Origin: Bacteroidales bacterium UBA1628
GTDB lineage: Bacteria > Bacteroidota > Bacteroidia > Bacteroidales > UBA932
Reading direction: 5' to 3'
NCBI GenBank assembly: GCA_002321335.1
Contig: DCMG01000046.1
Coordinates: 25,628 to 32,070, forward strand
Length of the DNA stretch: 6,443 nt
In this document: piece by piece, positions 1 to 5,979 of the stretch
How the letters are laid out: the number at the start of each line of letters is the position of its first letter
Numbering within the stretch: position 1 is the first letter of the stretch
The notes under the pieces: model-generated
What the model was told of the DNA's origin: nothing
Database searches by the model: none
Seen by the model: only the letters and a program-made list of their open reading frames with translations
Program-made: the position numbers and the translations under genes

Positions 1-2141
1 TAGTTGGAGATGAATCCGGCTCCGACCTTCGCGAAGTTGGAACCGAAGACGTAGGCCCTTTCACCCATGTCAACCTCCGTGATGTACGGGAATCGATGGT
101 CGTCACCCAGGGAGTCGTTACCTACGAGACCGTAGGAGGCGCGGAGCTTCAGGTTCGTCACCGTGCCCTTCAGAGGCGTGAAGAACTTCTCGTTGGAGAT
201 GTTCCATCCGATGGCCGCTGACGGGAAGAAACCGAAACGCTTGCCCGCGATGAAGTTCTCGGAACCGTTGTAGCCGAAGTTGCCCTCAAGGAAATAACGC
301 TTGGCGTAGTTGTAGGTGACACGGCCGGCTAGACCCTGCTCCCTGAACGGAAGAAGTTTTTCCTCGGAGGATCCGGTGGCGTTGTTCACCTTCTCTTTCA
401 TGTGGTAAACGAGGTCGGCGCTGACATCGTGCTTCCCGAACTTCCTTGCATAGTTGATCTGACCCTGCAGAGACCACTCGTGGTAGCCACTGGCTGAGAC
501 AGAACTCTCAAGGTAGGTTGTTCCCTCGGCTCCGATGGAACTGGCTGTCCATGAATAAGTTCCGTCTTCGTTGAGCGTGACGCTGTCCGGATTGATCTTG
601 TAATATGCCGGAGTATGGTAGCGGTTCGTCGCGGCGTAGGAATAGTTGTAGAAAGAGACCAAAGCCTTTGCCGAGAGTCCCTTGGTGATGAAATTCAGGT
701 TCTGGTCAACGTTGAGGGACGCGGTCATCCATGACCGGTATTGCTCCTTGTAGCCGCGGCTGAGCAAAGCGTAAGGGTTGAGGTCGTTGGAACCGGTGTC
801 CCAGGTGTCGTTGTTGCCGTACCTTACGAAAGTGTCTCCGTCCTGGGCCGGAAGAACGGCCGGGAAGCGCACCGGGTTCGCGCGCATCGTGTAGTAGAAG
901 AGGTTGGAAGTGGACTCGTAAGGGCTATCCTGATACTGAAGCTGCATATTCAGTTTCATCGAAACCTTGGTCGTCTTTGTGGCCTGTGCGGTGACGTTGC
1001 TCTGGAACATGTACTTCTTGTTGTTGAGGTTGACATCAAGCAGGGCGTCCTTAGGCTCCTTGATGATACCGTTCTCGTTGTAGATGGAGGCGTTGAGGAA
1101 GTAGTTGACCTTCTTTCCGCCGCCTCTCAGCGAGACGTTGAACCTTTGGTTCATCGCAAAGTCCTTGAACAGCATTCCGTACCAGTCGTTGTTCGGGTAG
1201 ACATAAGGATCAAGATGATTTCTGGTTCCTTCGATCTTCTCGCTGGAGTAGAACGGCATGTAGGCGGCTCCTGACTGGCGGGCCACATTGTAGAGAGCCT
1301 CGTTGTAGAGTTCCATATACTGCACACCGTCAGCGACATCCTGAACCATTGTCGGCATGGAAACCGTGTTGTCGAATGAAGCGCTGATGGCGATTTTCTC
1401 GGAATTTCTTCCCTCCTTGGTGGTCACGATGAGCACACCGTTGGCTCCTCTGGAACCGTAAAGGGCGGTGGCGGTCGCATCCTTAAGGACGGACATCGAC
1501 TCGATGGCCTCGGTCGGGATGTTGTTGAGCATCGATGATGTGATCTCAACACCGTCCAGAACGATCAGCGCGCTTGAGTTGGCTCCGAAAGTGGATATTC
1601 CTCGAATATAGAAGGCCGCGCCGTCGGCTCCCGGTTCACCGGAAGTCTGGCGGGCGATGAGTCCCGGAATATTACCGGCGAACGAAGTCGTGAGGTTCGA
1701 GGATGAGGTCGCAAGGTCCGCTGGTTTCACCGCCTGGACTGCTCCCACGAGGGATTCTTTCTTCTGCGTACCGAATCCGACTACTACCGACTCTTCGAGG
1801 GCGTTCGCCTGTACGATCATGGTCACGAGAGTGAACAGGTAGGTGTCGGCCACCTTGATTTCCTTTGTGTCATACCCCATCATCTCGAAGACCACGGTCT
1901 GGGTGGTAGGGGAGACGGAGAACTTGTACTCTCCGTGCGCGTCCGTCGTGGCGACCTCCTTGGGGTTTTCCTTGGAATGGATCACGACACCGGCCAGAGG
2001 TGTGTCGCCGTCGGAACCGATTACGATACCGTTGAGTATCTTGTCTGCTTGGCCTGTCTTCGCGTTTTGCGCCAGGGCAGGAATGACCCCGAGGCAAAGC
2101 GTGACGGCGAGCATGAATATCCTTTTGATTATCTTATTCAT
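1..2141 (-). CDS. susC: SusC/RagA family TonB-linked outer membrane protein, C-terminus cut off by window edge
   Basis: TonB-dependent outer membrane barrel that, with a SusD lipoprotein lid, imports oligosaccharides or other large nutrients. I translated it by hand from the ATG at 2141 and it stays open for 713 codons to position 1 with no stop or frameshift. The family is usually about 1000 residues, so roughly the last 300 are missing. Residues 1-24 are a signal peptide (basic start, hydrophobic core, PALA before QN). Residues about 37-112 are a CarboxypepD_reg-like beta-sandwich (DAHGEYKF, then MMGYDTKEI). A TonB-box-like ESVVVGFGTQKK lies at 117-128. The plug follows, with the family signatures YIRGIST (178-184), LIVLDG (192-197) and LKDATATALYGSRGANG (219-235). 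The remainder is aromatic, Asn-rich barrel sequence. No STN domain precedes it, which argues against anti-sigma (FecR) signalling. It is the second gene of an operon, 21 bp after the lipoprotein stop, with an A-rich leader and no strong Shine-Dalgarno. The substrate cannot be told. Confidence 0.96.
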   Translation of the reverse strand, partial: MNKIIKRIFMLAVTLCLGVIPALAQNAKTGQADKILNGIVIGSDGDTPLAGVVIHSKENPKEVATTDAHGEYKFSVSPTTQTVVFEMMGYDTKEIKVADTYLFTLVTMIVQANALEESVVVGFGTQKKESLVGAVQAVKPADLATSSSNLTTSFAGNIPGLIARQTSGEPGADGAAFYIRGISTFGANSSALIVLDGVEITSSMLNNIPTEAIESMSVLKDATATALYGSRGANGVLIVTTKEGRNSEKIAISASFDNTVSMPTMVQDVADGVQYMELYNEALYNVARQSGAAYMPFYSSEKIEGTRNHLDPYVYPNNDWYGMLFKDFAMNQRFNVSLRGGGKKVNYFLNASIYNENGIIKEPKDALLDVNLNNKKYMFQSNVTAQATKTTKVSMKLNMQLQYQDSPYESTSNLFYYTMRANPVRFPAVLPAQDGDTFVRYGNNDTWDTGSNDLNPYALLSRGYKEQYRSWMTASLNVDQNLNFITKGLSAKALVSFYNYSYAATNRYHTPAYYKINPDSVTLNEDGTYSWTASSIGAEGTTYLESSVSASGYHEWSLQGQINYARKFGKHDVSADLVYHMKEKVNNATGSSEEKLLPFREQGLAGRVTYNYAKRYFLEGNFGYNGSENFIAGKRFGFFPSAAIGWNISNEKFFTPLKGTVTNLKLRASYGLVGNDSLGDDHRFPYITEVDMGERAYVFGSNFAKVGAGFISN

Positions 2142-2162
2142 AAACTGAGCTTTTTTCTGGTG

Positions 2163-3815
2163 TTACTTCACGATCTGGATCTTGCCTTTAAGAGCGGTCT
2201 TTGCCTTGATCTGCTCGGCTGTGAGCGGATTGTCATAGAGGCGGGCGACCACGACGGTGCCGTTCCAGGAACCGTTGAACTTGTCATCTCCGTTGTAGTT
2301 ACCGGCGACACCCATATAGTGCGGACCGTTCTTGTGCTTGAGGGCTGTAACTCCGACAGTTGCCTTGAGCTCGCCGTCCACGTAGCACTTGATAGTCTCC
2401 TTGTCCCAGACCCCGAACACATGATAGAGTTGTCCCGGCACCGCCCGTACATGGCTGACGGCGAAGTTCCAGTTGCCGTTGCCGTGTTGGATGAATTCGA
2501 TGGATCCATCCCTTTGGGCTTTCGATTTGTCCCCTGCGTTGGTAGCTTCTTTAGTGTTTCCGAGCATCAAAGCGAATCCTCCGCCGGAAGTGGCGCCGAA
2601 AGCTTTTGTCTCGGCGTTGGTGTGCTCGGTTGGTATGGAGAACACTGACTCGATTGTGTAGCCGTCGCCGATCCTGGCATCGAAAGCAGTATATTCACAC
2701 TCCCAGAAAGCGTTTTTGGCCTTCTCTAAGTTTTTGTTGATGGCGCGTGAGACTGTCGGCCCCCATGCGGCATAGTCCTCGTAGTAGTTCATTGTGGCTC
2801 CGGTTGTCCAAGAGTTCACTTTGCTCTTGAGAGGGGAGATATCCTCTGCCGTGCCGTCCTCATTGAACTTGAAGTCCATCAGGTCGGCGGCCGCGTACTG
2901 GGTCAGGGTGATCACACCCTTGACATCCTTGTCCTCTTCGGCATCGGCGCAGATTGCTGAAATATGCGCGGTTCTGTCTTCGCTGTAAGGGTTCGCCTCG
3001 ACGGTGAAATGAATCTTTTCTCCGGATCTCGACACTTTCACCCAAGGCTGGTCGGACTCAGGCGTCCAGTTTGTGACGTTGAGCAGTTTCAAGGAGAGGT
3101 CTCCCTCAGCCTCATATCCGTTAGAGAGGATTTCCTTCGCGTCTATCGAGATGCCGAGGTTCTTTTGTGAGAGGTCAAGGACTGCGGTCACGCCCGGGTC
3201 TTCGATGCAGGTGAAAGTGAGTTCGGCTCTGTTCTTGGCGACGGTTTCCGAGATTGGACTCGCATTGATCACGACTTTGTTGTCACTTTGGGAAACGATT
3301 GAGAGCCAAGTGGATCCGGCGGCGTCTATCTCGCACTTGAACGTGCCGTTGGTGCTGATGTTGACGGTGGCCTCACCTCCGTTCTTTGGAAGCACGTTGG
3401 AAAGAATCGTCGGCTCCAGGAAGAACCTCTGGAGCTGGGTCACTTGAAGCAAGGCCTTCTGCTCGATGTTGTCGCAGACGAAAGCGACTTTCGTGGTCCT
3501 CGGAGAAGTCGCATCGTAAATTGTTGTGGTGAAGTTCACCGTAGCGTCGCCTGTGCCTGATGACGGAGATACTGTAAGCCAGTCGCAATCCTTGGGAATC
3601 CGGATATACCAATCCCCGTCCGCGGTGAAGGATAGTTGCTTTGTCTCCTGACGATTACTGAATGTGATGGCGCACAGCCCCATCTCGTCGGCGTTCTCGA
3701 GATTTATTTTCGCAGGAACGCGCACTGTCTCTTCCGTGCCGCAAGAGCACAAAGACAAAGCGCCTCCAATCAGGAAAACGGCCAGCGTTGTCAGCCTTGA
3801 AAACTTGATTTTCAT
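2163..3815 (-). CDS. Surface lipoprotein with three BACON domains and a C-terminal LamG-like domain
   Basis: Predicted outer-membrane, probably surface-exposed lipoprotein of 550 residues. Residues 1-25 are a lipoprotein signal (KIKFSR, hydrophobic core, LCSC); Cys25 is the likely lipidated residue and Cys23 fits less well. The residues after it, GTEE, are acidic, as in Bacteroidota lipoprotein export signals that flip proteins to the cell surface. Three BACON-like repeats follow at about 46-128, 131-218 and 219-307. The first has the classic DWYIRIPKDCDWLTVSPSSG motif at 68-87, and all three end in a strand plus Thr/Ser-Gln (VTQ, LSQ, LTQ). Residues about 310-548 resemble a LamG/concanavalin A-like jelly roll (YHVFGVWDKETIKCYVDGEL at 464-483, then RLYDNPLTAEQI at 525-536). 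BACON domains are associated with glycan or mucin contact, and LamG folds usually bind carbohydrate or protein; no catalytic motif is visible. It is the first gene of the operon, directly before susC, so a substrate-capture role is inferred. Start chosen because the lipoprotein signal begins exactly there. Confidence 0.9.
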   Translation of the reverse strand: MKIKFSRLTTLAVFLIGGALSLCSCGTEETVRVPAKINLENADEMGLCAITFSNRQETKQLSFTADGDWYIRIPKDCDWLTVSPSSGTGDATVNFTTTIYDATSPRTTKVAFVCDNIEQKALLQVTQLQRFFLEPTILSNVLPKNGGEATVNISTNGTFKCEIDAAGSTWLSIVSQSDNKVVINASPISETVAKNRAELTFTCIEDPGVTAVLDLSQKNLGISIDAKEILSNGYEAEGDLSLKLLNVTNWTPESDQPWVKVSRSGEKIHFTVEANPYSEDRTAHISAICADAEEDKDVKGVITLTQYAAADLMDFKFNEDGTAEDISPLKSKVNSWTTGATMNYYEDYAAWGPTVSRAINKNLEKAKNAFWECEYTAFDARIGDGYTIESVFSIPTEHTNAETKAFGATSGGGFALMLGNTKEATNAGDKSKAQRDGSIEFIQHGNGNWNFAVSHVRAVPGQLYHVFGVWDKETIKCYVDGELKATVGVTALKHKNGPHYMGVAGNYNGDDKFNGSWNGTVVVARLYDNPLTAEQIKAKTALKGKIQIVK

Positions 3816-3819
3816 TAAT

Positions 3820-3839
3820 TGAGCGGTTTAATAAAACAA
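3820..3839. repeat. Left arm of a perfect 20-bp inverted repeat
   Basis: The plus-strand 20-mer beginning TGAGCGGTTTAATAAA is the exact reverse complement of 3951-3970. Skipping two mismatches at 3840-3841, pairing continues to 3846 (with 3944-3970), giving 25 of 27 positions. The arm lies 4 bp upstream of the lipoprotein start codon, inside what should be its 5' untranslated region. Confidence 0.95.
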
Positions 3840-3865
3840 TTGGTTATATATATAATTAAGGGTCG

Positions 3866-3891
3866 TTTGATGTGTGCTATACATCATCAAA
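3866..3891. promoter_or_regulatory. Interrupted dyad, possible operator or leader hairpin
   Basis: TTTGATG (3866-3872) pairs with CATCAAA (3885-3891). Allowing one bulged T at 3884, the pairing continues with TGT/ACA around a five-base GCTAT loop. It sits at the expected transcription start and early leader of the minus-strand promoter at 3894-3901, so it could be a repressor or activator site or a 5' mRNA hairpin. The symmetry is visible; the function is a guess. Confidence 0.35.
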
Positions 3892-3893
3892 AA

Positions 3894-3924
3894 CAAATTT
3901 AGAAAGTATTTTTGAAATAAGAAA
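3894..3924 (-). promoter_or_regulatory. Candidate promoter of the lipoprotein-susC operon
   Basis: On the minus strand TAAATTTG (3901 down to 3894) is an exact match to the Bacteroidota -7 element TAnnTTTG. A weak -33-like TTTC lies at 3924-3921, 19 nt upstream (consensus TTTG or TTG). Transcription would begin near 3888 and give a leader of about 70 nt before the lipoprotein ATG at 3815. The element lies inside the segment bounded by the inverted repeat. Confidence 0.5.
3907..3914 (+). promoter_or_regulatory. Opposite-strand -7 promoter element inside the inverted-repeat segment
   Basis: TATTTTTG matches TAnnTTTG exactly on the plus strand and would fire rightward, through the right repeat arm toward the LytTR gene. 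I see no -33 element at the normal spacing: the nearest TTTG, at 3866-3869, is 37 nt away. In AT-rich DNA this may be chance. It matters mainly because, if the segment inverts, this element would face the lipoprotein-susC operon. Confidence 0.3.
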
Positions 3925-3950
3925 CATTGTGAAGCACAAACTTTAACCTT

Positions 3951-3970
3951 TTGTTTTATTAAACCGCTCA
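3951..3970. repeat. Right arm of a perfect 20-bp inverted repeat
   Basis: Exact reverse complement of 3820-3839, with a 111-bp spacer between the arms. Beyond the arm the plus strand continues TTGATGACAATTTTGG, which resembles the minus-strand continuation past the left arm (ATTAATGAAAATC). The similarity therefore runs on through a start-codon-like ATG at 3974, which would encode only MTILV before a stop. Confidence 0.95.
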
Positions 3971-4003
3971 TTGATGACAATTTTGGTTTGAAGTCCACTA
4001 AAC

Positions 4004-4034
4004 TTTCCGAATAAGCATAAATTTATTACATTTG
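4004..4034 (+). promoter_or_regulatory. Candidate promoter of the LytTR regulator gene
   Basis: TACATTTG at 4027-4034 (followed by C) is an exact TAnnTTTG -7 element. A TTTC at 4004-4007 stands 19 nt upstream in the -33 position. The predicted transcription start is near 4041, leaving a leader of about 60 nt before the ATG at 4101. It lies outside the inverted-repeat segment, so the regulator would have its own promoter whichever way that segment faces. Confidence 0.6.
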
Positions 4035-4041
4035 CATAGTG

Positions 4042-4089
4042 ATGTCTGCGCCATTACCGATTCCGGTCATGGCCTGGATTCTCAAGTAA
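4042..4089 (+). other. Possible 15-codon leader ORF before the LytTR gene
   Basis: An ATG at 4042, almost at the predicted transcription start, opens a reading frame MSAPLPIPVMAWILK ending at TAA 4087-4089, 11 nt before the regulator's ATG and overlapping the start of its Shine-Dalgarno sequence. This would allow translational coupling or leader control. The frame is short enough to occur by chance and nothing independent supports translation. Confidence 0.2.
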
Positions 4090-4094
4090 AGGAG
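4088..4094 (+). promoter_or_regulatory. Shine-Dalgarno site that decides the LytTR start
   Basis: AAAGGAG ends 6 nt before the ATG at 4101, a near-ideal match to the 16S rRNA tail. Most Bacteroidota genes lack such a site and the other genes in this window show none, so it stands out. It supports ATG 4101 over the upstream in-frame TTG at 4032, which overlaps the -7 promoter element. Confidence 0.65.
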
Positions 4095-4100
4095 AAAAGG

Positions 4101-4985
4101 ATGGGCTTTTTCAATAATCCTCTGCCTGGCTATCTTCGAGGCAAGAACCAACTTATCTACACCGTGACATTCACGGCGTTGTTCTCCATCGTGTTCCTGC
4201 TGGTCAGCCTCCCGTTCTCGCACAACAGTTGGATGGCGCTCGGGAACTCAAGGTTCTTCGTTTTCACGGTGCTTTTTGCTCTCGGATCATTAATGATCGT
4301 GATACTCAGCAAGTTCATCATGTACAAGACCCGGAACAGAATCAAGATGAATTTTCTGGGCTACATAACGTGGTGTGTCTGCGAGGTCCTCGTGATCTGC
4401 CTGGCATATTCATTCATAACAGTGCCGATCACAGGCATAGGCTGGGATCAGTTTCCTAAGACTTTGGGCAATGCCCTTCTGTATGGGAATACCTCATTGA
4501 TAATCCCTTACATTCTTGCCGGAATGTACTATGCCATTCAGGACAAGAACCAGATCATCCGACTGATGAACTACGGCAATGTTGTTTCGGACGAGGCGGT
4601 GCCGATCTCGCAGCTGGAGAAAATCACGCTTTTCGACAACAGCGGTGACCTGAAACTTTGTGTCAGCGCGTCCAACCTTTATTATATAGAGTCCGATGAC
4701 AACTACATCGTGGTCTGGTACACTGACAGCAAGGGCGACCTGAAGCGCTATATGCTCCGCTGCCGCCTGAAGACCGTTGAGGAAAGTTTCCGTGGCAGCA
4801 GCCTTGTGCGTTGCCACAGAAAGTACATCGTGAATATGGACAAGGTCAAGGTTCTGCGCAAGGAGAAGGATGGCTATGAACTGGATCTCGACAACGACGC
4901 GATTGCTCCGATTCCGATCACGAAGACATATTCAGAAAACGTCCTGAGCCGTTTCAACAACACCTCAGGACGCCGTATGCAGTGA
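4101..4985 (+). CDS. Membrane-anchored LytTR-domain transcriptional regulator
   Basis: Predicted inner-membrane DNA-binding regulator of 294 residues. Four hydrophobic segments occupy about 18-39, 51-74, 85-110 and 126-146, followed by a linker. A cytoplasmic LytTR DNA-binding domain spans about 185-287: VSASNLYYIESDDNYIVVWY (188-207), the helix RLKTVEESF (222-230), then the family hallmark RCHRKYIVNMDKV (237-249). There is no receiver domain and no phosphorylatable Asp module, so this is not a LytR/AlgR-type response regulator. Proteins with an N-terminal four-helix membrane part and a C-terminal LytTR domain are common in Bacteroidota, and their signals are mostly unknown. Start at ATG 4101 because it follows a good Shine-Dalgarno; an in-frame TTG at 4032 would add 23 polar residues but overlaps the promoter. 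It is divergent from the lipoprotein-susC operon, so control of that operon is plausible but unproven. Confidence 0.9.
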   Translation: MGFFNNPLPGYLRGKNQLIYTVTFTALFSIVFLLVSLPFSHNSWMALGNSRFFVFTVLFALGSLMIVILSKFIMYKTRNRIKMNFLGYITWCVCEVLVICLAYSFITVPITGIGWDQFPKTLGNALLYGNTSLIIPYILAGMYYAIQDKNQIIRLMNYGNVVSDEAVPISQLEKITLFDNSGDLKLCVSASNLYYIESDDNYIVVWYTDSKGDLKRYMLRCRLKTVEESFRGSSLVRCHRKYIVNMDKVKVLRKEKDGYELDLDNDAIAPIPITKTYSENVLSRFNNTSGRRMQ

Positions 4986-4996
4986 TATTCCCGCTA

Positions 4997-5866
4997 TTAT
5001 TCGCAGAGTTTGTTCAGTGCGAGTTCGACGAGGGCGCGCACCTGCGGCTTGTAGTCCGGGTTGCTGCTCTTGAGGTAGCGGTTGGCGATGGCACAGCAGA
5101 TTGTGCCGGCCTCGTGTCCGAGGTGCCTTGCCATTCCGGCGACAGCCGAACTCTCCATCTCGAAATTCGTGATCCTGTAGTCGCCGAAGCGGAACGACTC
5201 GAAGTCCTTCAGCATGTCCGGCATCGCAAGACCTTGTCTGACGACTCTGCCCTGAGGCCCGTAAAATCCTGATGCCGAGATGGTCATTCCTTTTACTGAA
5301 CATTCTTCAAACTTCTTGATCAACTTTTCGCTGGCCTTCACGAAGTAAGGAGAAGGGAGGTTCTCGTTCCAGTGTGTGTGCTTCTTGAAAGCTTCCTCCA
5401 TCTCAAGGTTGGAGACCTCGTCACGGTTTGCGTACCAGTTCATAAGTCCGTCGCAACCTACTGAATAGTGGGAGAAAATCGCTGAGCCGAGCGGAATGTC
5501 CGCCTGCACTGCTCCGCAGGTTCCTATTCTGAGGATTGTCAGGGTGCGGTGCTCCTTTTTCGGCTCACGTGTGGTGAAGTCCACATTGGCCAAGGCGTCC
5601 AGCTCGGTCATCACTATGTCGATGTTGTCCGTTCCGATTCCGGTTGACAACACGGTGATTCTCTTGCCGTTGTACTTGCCGGTCGTGGAGACGAACTCCC
5701 TTGACTGGTGGCGGAACTCGATGTCGGTGAGGAATCCGGCGACCATGTCAACCCTTCCCGGATCTCCGACGAGGATGACGATGTCAGCCAGCTCTTCCGG
5801 TTTCAGATGGATGTGGAAAGCCGAGCCGTCATCGTTGATGATTAATTCAGATTCTGCTATTCTCAT
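4997..5866 (-). CDS. udp: Uridine phosphorylase-like nucleoside phosphorylase
   Basis: Cytosolic PNP/UDP family enzyme of 289 residues that splits a nucleoside with phosphate into free base and (deoxy)ribose 1-phosphate, in pyrimidine salvage. Phosphate-binding GDPGR is at 34-38, STGIGTD at 74-80 and the glycine-rich RIGTCGA at 113-119. FYGPQGR at 201-207 carries a Gln-x-Arg pair (Q205, R207) in the place where E. coli uridine phosphorylase uses Gln166 and Arg168 to hold uracil. NFEMESSA at 234-241 holds the ribose-binding Met and Glu. These residues favour uridine over purine substrates. It is longer than E. coli Udp (about 253 residues), with extra N-terminal and mid-chain sequence (150-175). 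ATG 5866 gives an N-terminus leading directly into the fold. It is convergent with the LytTR gene (11 bp between stops, no clear terminator) and divergent from the DUF4293 gene. No link to the SusC operon is evident. Confidence 0.92.
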   Translation of the reverse strand: MRIAESELIINDDGSAFHIHLKPEELADIVILVGDPGRVDMVAGFLTDIEFRHQSREFVSTTGKYNGKRITVLSTGIGTDNIDIVMTELDALANVDFTTREPKKEHRTLTILRIGTCGAVQADIPLGSAIFSHYSVGCDGLMNWYANRDEVSNLEMEEAFKKHTHWNENLPSPYFVKASEKLIKKFEECSVKGMTISASGFYGPQGRVVRQGLAMPDMLKDFESFRFGDYRITNFEMESSAVAGMARHLGHEAGTICCAIANRYLKSSNPDYKPQVRALVELALNKLCE

Positions 5867-5886
5867 AATATGAATTTTAATGTTTA

Positions 5887-5904
5887 GTAATCCTGAAAGA
5901 TTAC
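5887..5904. promoter_or_regulatory. Six-base-pair dyad in the udp leader
   Basis: GTAATC (5887-5892) and GATTAC (5899-5904) are perfect inverted copies around a six-base spacer. The dyad lies between the candidate udp promoter and its start codon, so it would be either a short leader hairpin or a protein-binding site. Six-base dyads arise by chance fairly often. Confidence 0.25.
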
Positions 5905-5936
5905 CGAATTGTCTTTTTAGCGCTTACTTATGCTGC

Positions 5937-5944
5937 CAAATATA
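5937..5944 (-). promoter_or_regulatory. Candidate -7 promoter element for udp
   Basis: The minus strand reads TATATTTG from 5944 to 5937, an exact TAnnTTTG match, about 70 nt upstream of the udp ATG at 5866. No clear -33 TTTG is seen at the expected 19-21 nt. Confidence 0.5.
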
Positions 5945-5965
5945 AGAATATTCAACGGAATTAAC

Positions 5966-5973
5966 TATTTTTG
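5966..5973 (+). promoter_or_regulatory. Candidate -7 promoter element for the DUF4293 gene
   Basis: TATTTTTG matches TAnnTTTG and ends only 6 nt before the ATG at 5980. Transcription would start at or next to the first codon, implying a leaderless or nearly leaderless mRNA. The -33 region has no recognisable TTTG. Confidence 0.45.
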
Positions 5974-5979
5974 TAAAAT

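Noticed and set aside
741..1274. Plus-strand open frame of 177 codons inside susC
   Set aside because: Antisense to the barrel region of susC; valine- and glycine-heavy composition typical of reversed coding sequence, with no family resemblance.
1..2141. susC as a frameshifted pseudogene
   Set aside because: Only fragments appear if one looks for complete ORFs here, but hand translation from 2141 is uninterrupted to the window edge; it is merely truncated by the window.
1935..2648. Plus-strand open frame of 237 codons spanning the lipoprotein-susC junction
   Set aside because: It lies antisense to two well-supported genes, starts at a non-ATG codon, and its product has no recognisable domain; a shadow of biased codon use on the other strand.
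3820..3970. The inverted repeat as LytTR operator half-sites or as insertion-sequence ends
   Set aside because: The arms lack the CGTT-type direct repeats bound by LytTR proteins, and the 111-bp spacer is too small and non-coding to be an insertion sequence; a degenerate MITE cannot be fully excluded, but no flanking target duplication was seen.
4032..4100. Longer form of the LytTR protein starting at TTG 4032
   Set aside because: The TTG is part of the -7 promoter element TACATTTG, whereas ATG 4101 follows a near-perfect Shine-Dalgarno.
4986..4996. Terminator between the convergent LytTR and udp genes
   Set aside because: Only 11 bases separate the stops and I see no GC-rich stem with a T-run on either strand; termination must occur within or beyond the facing gene.
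5496..5873. Plus-strand open frame of 125 codons opposite udp
   Set aside because: Fully antisense to an enzyme gene with all its active-site motifs intact; no domain and low complexity.
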